The notes beneath the pieces were generated by a model. It saw only the letters and a program-made list of their open reading frames with translations. It had not been told where the DNA came from and did no database searches. A stretch of DNA of 58,468 nt from Acidobacteriota bacterium (GTDB lineage Bacteria; Acidobacteriota; Vicinamibacteria; Vicinamibacterales; UBA2999). How positions within the stretch are numbered: position 1 is the stretch's first letter; each line of letters opens with the position of its first letter. The position numbers and the translations under genes were made by a program. Location: assembly GCA_016871195.1 (NCBI GenBank), contig VFZN01000018.1, positions 1 through 58,468 of the forward strand, in the 5' to 3' direction. Of the stretch, positions 9,379 to 16,923 are shown piece after piece.

Positions 9379-10712
9379 GACGGCACCTTTCCCAACTGCG
9401 TGTATGGAAGTCCGGCCCGCTCGACGGCGTCAGTGGAACCGTCGCGGGTCACCAGCACATGCAGCCGCGTGCGGCCAATGGCCCGCACCTGCGACCGCCT
9501 CAGGTCTTCGATGAAGCCATCCGTAATCACCACCGCGGCTCTCGGCTGCCGCTGTGCCACATGGTCGAGCACACAGGCCAGTGCGGTGCCTCCGGTCGTC
9601 GGCACCTCGAGCCGTCGACCGACCACGCGTGCCGGCTGCACGATCGTGCTGAAGGCCCAGAGCGGCCGGCTCACCAGATGCCCCAGCTGACCGAGCAGTG
9701 CCACCAGATGCGGAAGTTCGTCATCCATCGAGCCACTGGCGTCGAGGTACACCATGGCCCGGCCCACGGGCGTCGTCGCACTCGATGTCCACGCCGCCTC
9801 GGGCATGAACGGACTCCACAGCGACTTGAGTGCCGCGCGACGGTCGGAGAGCGACAGCAGGGGCAGCAGGGCCAGCCGCTCGCTCCGGTCGCCCGCGGGA
9901 TCGCAGTCTGGCTGCAGGTGTCGGCGCAGCACCTGTGCCGTCTCACGCCGCCAGCGACGGAGTGCCAGTGCGCTGGGCGTGATCACCTCGCGCATCGGCG
10001 CGGCACCTGCGCCCGCGATCGGTGCCGGCGAGCGGAAGACACGCGTCGATGCCAGTGACCGCCGCGACTGCGCCACGGCCTCGGCGAGCGCCGACGTCGC
10101 CTCGGCGCTGTGTGTGGTGGACGACGGGTCGTGATTCCCGAGCAGCCGGGGCGGGGTGCGCGGTGCCGTGAGGTCTTGTGCAATAGCGAGGATGTCTTCG
10201 GCGACAAGATCGCCGTCGTACAAGGCCAGCCACAGCTTCACCAGACGACGTTCGCGGGAGCGGGCCGGTGGCAGATTCCACCAGTTGACCCGGCCGTCTT
10301 CTTCGGCCTCGGTGGGTCGGCGCAGCAGCCGGCAGACGCCCGTGGCCTCGGCATAATAGCGGCTCATGAATCCGCTGGCGACCTCGCCCAGCGTGCGGTG
10401 AATGATGGCGTTGATGACGGCGTCGGTTGCGATGTTCTCCTGGGGGGTGACGGGCGTGCGCTGCTGGGTGTGGCGCAGCAGCACATGCAGGAACTCGTGC
10501 ATGATGACCGCGCGCACCTCGGCATCGCCACGGCAGTGCTGTGTGATGAAGGCCAGGTTCACCTTGAGCACCGGCCGGTCTTCGCACGTCACGGCCAGCG
10601 TCTCGACGCGGTCGGTGAATTCGACGTCGAGCAGCTTGAGCACGGCGCGGGCTGCCAGCGGGTTGTCGGTGATGAGTTCGCGGTAGATCGACAGAAATTC
10701 GTGACGTCTCAT
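9375..10712 (-). CDS. DUF2201 metallopeptidase-like / VWA domain protein
   Basis: 445 aa from the ATG at 10712, which overlaps the upstream stop as ATGA. The N-terminal half carries a zinc-metallopeptidase motif HEFLH at 72-76 followed by ATDAVINAII (DUF2201 type). The C-terminal third is a von Willebrand A-like domain with MIDAS residues DASGSM at 324-329, TTGGT near 372 and ITDGF near 396. Proteins of this design pair with MoxR AAA ATPases, as VWA subunits do in Mg- and Co-chelatases, and may deliver or insert metal or remodel partners. The neighbour upstream but one is such an AAA ATPase. No signal peptide; cytoplasmic. Confidence 0.88.
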   Translation of the reverse strand: MRRHEFLSIYRELITDNPLAARAVLKLLDVEFTDRVETLAVTCEDRPVLKVNLAFITQHCRGDAEVRAVIMHEFLHVLLRHTQQRTPVTPQENIATDAVINAIIHRTLGEVASGFMSRYYAEATGVCRLLRRPTEAEEDGRVNWWNLPPARSRERRLVKLWLALYDGDLVAEDILAIAQDLTAPRTPPRLLGNHDPSSTTHSAEATSALAEAVAQSRRSLASTRVFRSPAPIAGAGAAPMREVITPSALALRRWRRETAQVLRRHLQPDCDPAGDRSERLALLPLLSLSDRRAALKSLWSPFMPEAAWTSSATTPVGRAMVYLDASGSMDDELPHLVALLGQLGHLVSRPLWAFSTIVQPARVVGRRLEVPTTGGTALACVLDHVAQRQPRAAVVITDGFIEDLRRSQVRAIGRTRLHVLVTRDGSTDAVERAGLPYTQLGKVPS

Positions 10713-11191
10713 GCGTAGAACCCTCCGCCGTCGTAGAGCACCAGCGATCTCGACAGGCTCGTGCGTGTCCACAGCACCGGCCGTCGAGGGTCGTAGTAGG
10801 TCGACGTGCACAGGCCGAGCACCAACGCGAGATACAGCCCGTCGGCCGCACTGAGGGTGGCGGCCTCCACCGGCACGGGTGACCGATCGGGCTGACACAG
10901 GCACGGCCTCGGCGGCAGCACCACCCGGGCGCGTGCGTCTTGCTCGTCCGAACAGCCGCAGGCCCTGAGCCACTGCGCCACCCAGGTCAGCGGCGAGCGC
11001 CGACCGTAGGTCATCGAGACCCGCAGGATCCGGGGACACCGGATGGGTCCCTCGTCATGTCCCAGCACCGTCGCGCGTACCACTTCCGAACGGCTCCGGC
11101 TGCTCGGTCCCCCGGTGTTGCAGTCATAGAGCCACGGGGGCAGGCCGGCAGGGCCTGCCCCCTCAACGTGTCCCTCCAGGGCGGCGATCAC
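10709..11191 (-). CDS. hypothetical protein between MoxR ATPase and VWA protein
   Basis: 160 aa, unrecognised. The GTG start at 11191 overlaps the AAA gene's TGA (GTGA), and its own TGA overlaps the VWA gene's ATG (ATGA). It is therefore locked into the operon at both ends. It has several cysteines, including ACGC near residue 82 and PCLC near 95, which could bind a metal or form disulfides. It has no membrane segment or signal peptide, and the C-terminus is LVLYDGGGFYA. Codon bias matches its neighbours, supporting a real gene. It may be an operon-specific adaptor; this is inference. Confidence 0.75.
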   Translation of the reverse strand: MIAALEGHVEGAGPAGLPPWLYDCNTGGPSSRSRSEVVRATVLGHDEGPIRCPRILRVSMTYGRRSPLTWVAQWLRACGCSDEQDARARVVLPPRPCLCQPDRSPVPVEAATLSAADGLYLALVLGLCTSTYYDPRRPVLWTRTSLSRSLVLYDGGGFYA

Positions 11192-12609
11192 AGAGCCTCC
11201 CCGGTGCGGAATATCTCGATGCAGCGGTGCAGTTCAGCCTCGCCGGCTGACGCATCCCCGACATCAAGCGACTGCACGGCGCAGTGAAACAGCCACTGCT
11301 GCGCACGCAGCCGTCTCGCCCCGGTCAACCTCTCGAGCACCTGCGCAAACTCGGCCAGTCGCGGGTGCGGCTGTTGCGGACGTCCCGGTGCGTCGGACCA
11401 GCGCACCACCCCATCCACGTCGAGCACCGGCTGCGCCACGCGGCCCAGGTCGTGCACTGCTTCGGCGCCAATCGGCAGTCGGCCGTCGACCGCCGCCGGA
11501 AAGGCGGCCAGAGCAAACGCCGCTGCACGCGCCGGCGTTTCGTTCGCGAGAACTTGTTCAACGGCCAGCGTGCCCAGATCGGGGTCGGGGGCCTGCAGTA
11601 GCAGCCGTGCCTTGCCATCAAGCGTCGTCTCGTGCTGCACCCGATACAGCCAGCGGTCTCGGCCCGTCAGCACGGCATAGCCCCACGCCGCCTGATGGGC
11701 CGCGAGAATCCGCTCGGAAGGCACCTGTTCCCCCCACGCCGGCTGAGGAAGGCTGCACGTCAGCACCTGCAGGGCCACGGTCGCCGCATCCTGAGGCAGG
11801 GGCCGCAACTGCCGGCCGAAGCGCACGATGAGCGCCGCCAGCAGCGTGCGAGCCAGCAGGCGCGCCCGACGCGGTGACACGCGCACCCCCGCGGACGTCA
11901 GCACCGTGGTGACTTCGTCAGCGTAGCCGATGATTGAGTCGGGGCACTGCTCCACTTCTTCCCGGAAGATGGCCTGCCACTCTGCCACCTGCACACGCAG
12001 CGCGCCTCCATCGTTGGCCACGCGCCCCTCGCCCGCCGGATCGGCCACCGCACGACGGTCAGCCTCGCCGAGGTCGGTCCAGTCACCGACCGGCACCAGC
12101 AGCGCAAAACGATCAGCAAGCGCGGGATCGAGCGGTTCGACGCCGGCATAGCTGTCGACGGCCGTGTCATCAAGCACGCACGGATTCATCGCCGCCCAGC
12201 GATACCGCAACGACGGCAGCGCCACGCCCTGAATGCGGCGCTCATGCACGAGCGAGAACAGCCGGTTCTGGTGCTCGGGCTTGCAGCGATTGATTTCGTC
12301 AATCAGCACCGACTCGGCCGACCACACCGTCGCCGGCGTTTCGAGGAAGCGCACGGTCGTGCGTGCCTCGTCTGGATAGGGAAAGCCCACCAAATCATCG
12401 AACGACAGCAGGCTCGCGTTGTAGTGGCGATGGTTGAGCTGCAGCGCTTCGCTGATCGAGTTGAGCAGGAACGTCTTGCCCGTGCCGCTGCGGCCAATCA
12501 GCAGCAGCGGATCCCCTGTGACGAGGGCCGCGAGAATGACAGGTTCCTGGGCCCCGAAGCCATAGGCGCCCAGGCGTGCGAGTACAGACGGCGAATTGGA
12601 ATCAGACAC
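11188..12609 (-). CDS. MoxR-type AAA+ ATPase
   Basis: 473 aa. Walker A GRSGTGKT is at 39-46, Walker B VLIDEINR at 101-108, sensor-1 AAMNP at 139-143, and an arginine-finger region LADRFALLV near 160. The C-terminal 200 residues are unlike classic MoxR and may bind operon partners. The GTG at 12609 is fixed by an in-frame TAG two codons upstream and by GAGGT about 5 nt before it. MoxR ATPases act as chaperones with VWA proteins, and the VWA gene lies two genes downstream. It is the first gene after a SAM-I riboswitch leader. Confidence 0.92.
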   Translation of the reverse strand: MSDSNSPSVLARLGAYGFGAQEPVILAALVTGDPLLLIGRSGTGKTFLLNSISEALQLNHRHYNASLLSFDDLVGFPYPDEARTTVRFLETPATVWSAESVLIDEINRCKPEHQNRLFSLVHERRIQGVALPSLRYRWAAMNPCVLDDTAVDSYAGVEPLDPALADRFALLVPVGDWTDLGEADRRAVADPAGEGRVANDGGALRVQVAEWQAIFREEVEQCPDSIIGYADEVTTVLTSAGVRVSPRRARLLARTLLAALIVRFGRQLRPLPQDAATVALQVLTCSLPQPAWGEQVPSERILAAHQAAWGYAVLTGRDRWLYRVQHETTLDGKARLLLQAPDPDLGTLAVEQVLANETPARAAAFALAAFPAAVDGRLPIGAEAVHDLGRVAQPVLDVDGVVRWSDAPGRPQQPHPRLAEFAQVLERLTGARRLRAQQWLFHCAVQSLDVGDASAGEAELHRCIEIFRTGEAL

Positions 12610-12699
12610 GTTCTACCTCATCGATCGCAGCAGGACCACCCATCTGGCATGGGTTGGTGACCGTCGTCGGGCTGCGCCCCTCGGGTCGTCTGGATGAGA

Positions 12700-12723
12700 T
12701 CACGCACACACACGTGTGCGTGA
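12700..12723 (-). other. 10-bp inverted repeat in operon leader
   Basis: Perfect 10-nt arms TCACGCACAC / GTGTGCGTGA around a 4-nt spacer, 91 nt before the GTG of the AAA ATPase gene. In RNA this is a stable hairpin. No U-tract follows on the minus strand, so it is not a standard intrinsic terminator. It could be part of the riboswitch expression platform or a protein operator. Confidence 0.55.
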
Positions 12724-12746
12724 CAGTGCGACTGGAACAACTGCGG

Positions 12747-12769
12747 GTGCAGCAGGTGAACTACTGCAC
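12747..12769 (-). other. leader hairpin, candidate expression-platform element
   Basis: On the minus strand GTGCAGTAG and CTGCTGCAC form a 9-bp stem (one G-U) with loop TTCAC. It sits 43 nt downstream of the aptamer's closing P1 strand. No run of T follows. It is placed where an S-box expression platform would be; the mechanism is unresolved. Confidence 0.45.
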
Positions 12770-12812
12770 GAACTGCTTCGGGGCTATGTTGGGATGGCCG
12801 TCACTGGTGTCC

Positions 12813-12918
12813 TCGTATCTCTCCCGGCTGCCCGGGCGGAAGTGAGCACCTTGCCTGATGGCTCGGGCAGGTTGCTGTGGCGTCGACGGGTCCGGTCCCT
12901 CAACCACTCTTGATGCGA
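12813..12918 (-). ncRNA. SAM-I (S-box) riboswitch aptamer
   Basis: Read 5'-3' on the minus strand, the core elements appear in order: ATCAAGAG then GG and GAGGGA; CCCGTCGACGCC; GCAACC; GGTGC; TTCC; AGAGAT. These match the conserved S-box pattern. P1: TCGCATC (12918-12912) with GATACGA (12819-12813), one mismatch. P3: ACCTGCC with GGCAAGGT. P4: CCCGG, loop GCAG, CCGGG, followed by the AGAGAT junction. The presence of P4 argues for SAM-I rather than SAM-IV. A strong promoter puts the transcript start about 15 nt upstream, and the downstream operon ends in a SAM synthetase gene, the expected kind of target. No covariance search was run. Confidence 0.93.
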
Positions 12919-12939
12919 TCGCACAACGGCGATGGATGG

Positions 12940-12968
12940 ATTATGATGAAATCGAACGACGCTGTCAA
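12940..12968 (-). promoter_or_regulatory. sigma70 promoter of the SAM-riboswitch operon
   Basis: On the minus strand TTGACA (12968-12963), a 17-bp spacer, then CATAAT (12945-12940). The predicted transcript start is near 12933. This gives a leader of about 320 nt that contains the complete S-box aptamer. Confidence 0.8.
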
Positions 12969-12974
12969 GCATCG

Positions 12975-13009
12975 CGGCAGCCGCACGCAGGGGATGCGTG
13001 CAGCTGCCG
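12975..13009 (-). terminator. hairpin after FAH-family gene
   Basis: CGGCAGC/GCTGCCG arms enclose CACGCA/TGCGTG arms with a 5-nt loop, giving a 13-bp interrupted stem. It begins 15 nt after the FAH-family stop and ends just before the next promoter's -35. There is no T-tract, so it may act as an insulating or Rho-assisted terminator. Confidence 0.6.
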
Positions 13010-13023
13010 TGAGGGGGACTGCG

Positions 13024-14154
13024 TTATTGCTTGCGGTAGGTGGCCACCGGAGGCAGGCGCGCCCCTGTGCCGCCCTGAGGGGCTGACTCGCCCATCACCG
13101 GCATGCGCAGCGTGCCGATGCCGTCGATGCTGGCCTCGAGCACTTCACCGGGCTTGAGGAACCGGCTGCCGGTGCGGGTCTGCGCCGAGCCGGCCGCCGT
13201 ACCGCCCGAGGTGCCGTTGTTGATCACATCGCCCGGATAGAGCGTGACGATCGACGAGCCGTACTCGATGAGTTCCCACAGCGAGTGAATCATGTCGCCG
13301 GCGCGTGCTTCCTGCAGCGTCGTGCCGCCCACACTGAGCGTCTGCCTGAGGTTCTTCATCGGATCGCCGTAGAACTCGGCCGGCACGATCCACGGCCCCT
13401 GGGGCGCGAACGTGTCGTGGCCCTTGCCGACGAACCAGTCTGAACCCGAGCCATATCCCCCGGGAGGACGGCCCCCGCGGTCAGACACGTCGATCGTCAC
13501 CATGTAGCCGAACACATAGTTCGGAGCACTGTTGGCGTCGACATACTTCGCCGTGCGTCCGATCACTGCCCCCAGTTCCACTTCCCAGTCCGTCCGATCG
13601 CGGCCGTACGGAATGACGATGTTCTCGCCATTGCCGATGACGGCACCGCGCCCCGGCTTGAGGAAGAGATATGGCACCCCGCGCTGCTCGCGGCGCAGCC
13701 GGCGGGCGGCGGCCTGCTCTTCGGCCGTGCCGGCCTCGTTCACGTGGCTGTAGAAGTTCACGGCCGCGTTGAGGATCTTGCTGGGATACAGAATCGGCGC
13801 CAGCGTCTTCACCTTGGCGAGGTCATGCACATAGGCCGGCCGCGCCGCCCCGAGCCTGTCGCCGGCCACCAGATAGTTGGTGATGGCGACCAGACGCGCG
13901 CGCACGCCGCTGTCATAGCGCTCGATGAGATCAATCATGTCGCGCGGCGCTGCAAGCGCCCCGCCGTTCGGCACCGCCTTGTGCGCCGCTCCGATGTCGA
14001 CCACGAACCGGTCGCGCAGCACCAGACCCACCGTCTGCGTGCCGCCAATCTCATACGTCCCGACCTTGTAGGGTTCCGCTGCCTTGGCTGTGCCCTGCGC
14101 CATGGCGGGGGCTGCCATCGCTGCCACGATCACCATCACCGCAAACAATCGCAT
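13024..14154 (-). CDS. secreted fumarylacetoacetate hydrolase family protein
   Basis: 376 aa. The ATG at 14154 has a perfect AGGAGG 5 nt upstream. The first 19 residues form a signal peptide ending APAMAQ. The FAH catalytic core follows: ILYPSKILNAAVNFYSHVNE, the metal-binding ExE in DWEVELGAVIG, TIDVSDRGGR with a conserved Asp, and GDVINNGTSGGTAAG near the end. FAH-family enzymes hydrolyse C-C bonds or decarboxylate dicarbonyl acids and are usually cytoplasmic, so the export signal is noteworthy. Single-gene unit with a hairpin just after the stop. Confidence 0.88.
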   Translation of the reverse strand: MRLFAVMVIVAAMAAPAMAQGTAKAAEPYKVGTYEIGGTQTVGLVLRDRFVVDIGAAHKAVPNGGALAAPRDMIDLIERYDSGVRARLVAITNYLVAGDRLGAARPAYVHDLAKVKTLAPILYPSKILNAAVNFYSHVNEAGTAEEQAAARRLRREQRGVPYLFLKPGRGAVIGNGENIVIPYGRDRTDWEVELGAVIGRTAKYVDANSAPNYVFGYMVTIDVSDRGGRPPGGYGSGSDWFVGKGHDTFAPQGPWIVPAEFYGDPMKNLRQTLSVGGTTLQEARAGDMIHSLWELIEYGSSIVTLYPGDVINNGTSGGTAAGSAQTRTGSRFLKPGEVLEASIDGIGTLRMPVMGESAPQGGTGARLPPVATYRKQ

Positions 14155-14227
14155 GCTTCCTCCTAGAGGTGCGGTTGTACGTGGCCCGATGTCAATTGTC
14201 AAGAAACGCCGGCGGCGCGCCCGTTCG

Positions 14228-15361
14228 TCAGCACCACTGCCGCGCCAGCGCCACCAGCGCATCACGGCACTGGCACACGCTGCGGGCATCGACCCACTCG
14301 TCGAGGCCATGCAGCCCGGCTCCGGTCGGCCCGAAGAGCAGCGAGGGAATGCCCGCATCGCCCAGCACCGAGGCATCGGTCCAGAAGCTCATGCCGGTCA
14401 GGCCCGTGGTGACCCCAGCCGAAGCGGCCGCCTGCGCCATGGTGCGCACGAGCAGGTGGTCGTCAGCAATCTCATATGGCGACCGCGTGAACAGCTCGCG
14501 TGACGAGGCCCGGAGGTGCGGATGGGCAGCCGTCAGTTCCGCCAGGATGCGGGTGACCTCGTCGGCCGCACAGCCCCGCGCTTCTCCGGGAATGGTGCGC
14601 CGCTCGAACTGCAGCTGGCAGCGATCGGGATAGGAACTCAGCTCGCGACCACCGCTGATGAGCGACGCATGCAGTGACGCGGTGCCCAGCAGGCCGTGCG
14701 AGGCACCGCCCTGCAGCCGGGCATCGAGCGCATCGAGTGCCGTGAGCACATGCCCCATCATGCGGATGGCATCACGTCCATCGCGGGGGCGGCTGCCGTG
14801 CGCGGCGACCCCGTGCGTCTCGATCTCAACCCACTCGAAGCCTTTGTGCGCCACGGCAATCTGCAGGTCGGTCGGCTCGGTCACGACGGCCCCATCGGCG
14901 CGCCACTGCGTGACCAGCGCATCAGCGCCGATGCTCGCATGCTCTTCATCGACGACGCAGGCCACCACCAGCCGGCCTTCGGCGAGCCCGCCGGTCTGCT
15001 GCAGCACGCGCGCCGCATCAACCATGGCCGCCACACCGCTCTTCATGTCCTGCGAGCCACGACCGCTGATGCGTCCGTCGCGTGCGACCGGCACGAAGGG
15101 CTGCGCCATGCCCTCCACACCGACGGTATCGATGTGCCCACAGAACATCAGCGCCCGTCCCGGGACACGCCCCTCGAGCACGCCCACCACATTCGGCCGT
15201 CCTGGTGCGACCTCCTGCACGTGCACCGCGAGACCCGCAGCCTCCAGAGCCGCCACAAGCGCGCGCGCCACCTCGGCTTCCCCCCGTGCGCCGGGGACGA
15301 GCGAGGGATTCACCGAGTCGATGGCAATGAGATCGTTCAGCAACGTCAGGGCGGCATCCAT
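14228..15361 (-). CDS. M20 family metallopeptidase (ArgE/DapE type)
   Basis: 377 aa. The conserved N-terminus LLNDLIAIDSVNPSLVPG favours the ATG at 15361; another ATG at 15388 adds nine residues, and neither has a clear Shine-Dalgarno site. Zinc ligands are visible as GHIDTVG, GRGSQDMKSG, the catalytic DEEHAS, and TEPTDL; HGL near the C-terminus supplies the last His. A lid/dimerisation domain occupies the middle. Likely an N-acyl-amino-acid deacylase or acetylornithine/succinyl-diaminopimelate deacylase relative. No arginine or lysine biosynthesis neighbours, so no specific symbol is given. Confidence 0.87.
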   Translation of the reverse strand: MDAALTLLNDLIAIDSVNPSLVPGARGEAEVARALVAALEAAGLAVHVQEVAPGRPNVVGVLEGRVPGRALMFCGHIDTVGVEGMAQPFVPVARDGRISGRGSQDMKSGVAAMVDAARVLQQTGGLAEGRLVVACVVDEEHASIGADALVTQWRADGAVVTEPTDLQIAVAHKGFEWVEIETHGVAAHGSRPRDGRDAIRMMGHVLTALDALDARLQGGASHGLLGTASLHASLISGGRELSSYPDRCQLQFERRTIPGEARGCAADEVTRILAELTAAHPHLRASSRELFTRSPYEIADDHLLVRTMAQAAASAGVTTGLTGMSFWTDASVLGDAGIPSLLFGPTGAGLHGLDEWVDARSVCQCRDALVALARQWC

Positions 15362-15480
15362 GGGCGACAGCTTGCCACAAGGAGGCATCGCACGCGACCC
15401 CCTCCGCAGGCCCGTCGCGTCAGGCCCCCACGCGCGCCAACCGCAGCGCTCGCCACAGGTGCCTGCGCCGCCATGAAAGA

Positions 15481-16923
15481 ATGCAGGACGTGACCCTGCC
15501 GCCCGCCATACCCAATCGCACCCCGGAGGCCGAGGCCCGCCGCATTGCTCTCGCCGTGGCCGAGGCCGGTGGCCGGGCGCTGGCGGTGGGCGGCTTTGTG
15601 CGCGATCGCCTGCGCGGCCACGCCGCCAAAGATCTCGACGTCGAGGTCTTCGGCCTCGAACAGGCCCGGCTCGCCGAGGTGCTGCACACCCTCGGCCGTG
15701 TCGAACCAGTGGGCCAGGCGTTTCCCGTCTACAAGCTCGGCACCGTCGATGTGGCCCTGCCCCGCCGCGAATCGAAGCAGGGCCGCGGACATCGTGGCTT
15801 TGTGGTGGAAGGCGATCCGCACATGCCGTATGTCGAGGCCGCACGGCGCCGCGACTTCACCATCAATGCCATCGCGTGGGATCCACTCACCGACGCGTAC
15901 CTCGATCCGTTCAACGGCCGCGCCGATCTCGAGGCTCGACTGCTGCGCGTCGTCGATGCGCGCACATTCACCGATGACTCGCTGCGCCTGCTGCGCGCCG
16001 TGCAGTTTGCGGCGCGCTTTGCGCTGCGCGTTGACACGGACAGCGCCACGCTCATGCGCGGCATGCGCCTCGATGACCTGCCGGCCGAGCGCCTCTGGGG
16101 CGAGGTCGAAAAGCTGCTGCTGGTTGCCGAACGACCCTCGCTCGGGTTCCAGGTCGCGCGCGATCTCGGGGTCATTCCCCAGATCTTTCCAGAGATGGTG
16201 CCGCTCTTCGACTGCCCGCAGGATGCGGAATGGCATCCCGAAGGCGACGTGTGGACGCACACGCTGATGGTCATCGACGAAGCCCGCCGCCGCAACGCCG
16301 ACCTGACGCGCGGACCGCTGGCCGTGCTGATGCTGTCGGCCGTGTGCCACGATCTCGGCAAGCGGCTGACGACCATCCATGTGGATGGCCGCATCAAGTC
16401 GCCCGGACACGAAGCCGCAGGCGTGCCGCTCGCCACCGCGCTGCTCGATCGCTTCGGCATCCACACACTCGACGGCATCGACGTGCGGCGCGAAGTGCTG
16501 GCCATCACGGCCGAGCATCTGCGTCCCTCGGCATTCTGGAAAGTGCGCGACACCGTGCGCGACGGCGCGTTCCGGCGACTGGCCCAGCGCGTCAATCTCG
16601 AATGGCTGACGCGCTTTTCAGTGGCCGACTGCCACGGCCGCGGCGGCACGTTCGACTGCAGTTTTGCCGACTGGTTCATCACCCGCGCGCGTTCGCTGGG
16701 CGTCGAGCATCAGCCGCCCGCCCCGTTGCTGCTGGGCCGGCATGTGCTCGCCCTCGGCGTGGCCCCGGGTCCGGCCGTCGGTCGCGTGCTGGCCACGGTC
16801 TACGAGTGGCAGCTCGACGGACGCGTGCGCACCACCGACGAGGCGGCCGAGGCAGCCGCGCAGTGGCTGCGCGACCCGTCCTTCGCGCCGCCGCCGGCCT
16901 CAGGCGACAGCGCCGGCGCCTAG
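15481..16923 (+). CDS. tRNA nucleotidyltransferase / poly(A) polymerase family (CCA-adding type)
   Basis: 480 aa, class II nucleotidyltransferase. The head has GGFVRDRLRG and the metal-binding KDLDVEVFG, then RRDFTINAIAWDP and DPFNGRADLEARLLRVV, and an RLLRAVQFAARF neck motif. The C-terminal half has an HD domain (VWTHTLMVID, CHDLGKR). It would add or repair the CCA end of tRNAs. Both tRNAs in this window encode CCA in the DNA, so repair may be the main role. It is divergent from the M20 gene (119-bp gap) and its 3' end overlaps the convergent dehydratase by 24 bp. Confidence 0.9.
   Translation: MQDVTLPPAIPNRTPEAEARRIALAVAEAGGRALAVGGFVRDRLRGHAAKDLDVEVFGLEQARLAEVLHTLGRVEPVGQAFPVYKLGTVDVALPRRESKQGRGHRGFVVEGDPHMPYVEAARRRDFTINAIAWDPLTDAYLDPFNGRADLEARLLRVVDARTFTDDSLRLLRAVQFAARFALRVDTDSATLMRGMRLDDLPAERLWGEVEKLLLVAERPSLGFQVARDLGVIPQIFPEMVPLFDCPQDAEWHPEGDVWTHTLMVIDEARRRNADLTRGPLAVLMLSAVCHDLGKRLTTIHVDGRIKSPGHEAAGVPLATALLDRFGIHTLDGIDVRREVLAITAEHLRPSAFWKVRDTVRDGAFRRLAQRVNLEWLTRFSVADCHGRGGTFDCSFADWFITRARSLGVEHQPPAPLLLGRHVLALGVAPGPAVGRVLATVYEWQLDGRVRTTDEAAEAAAQWLRDPSFAPPPASGDSAGA

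Noticed and set aside
10713-11039. 109-codon N-terminal extension of the VWA protein
   Set aside because: It is in another frame of the preceding gene; the ATGA overlap at 10712 and the natural opening MRRHEFLSIYREL fix the start.
12576-12845. Plus-strand 89-codon frame across the operon leader
   Set aside because: It is antisense to the riboswitch, without a ribosome binding site or protein-like composition.
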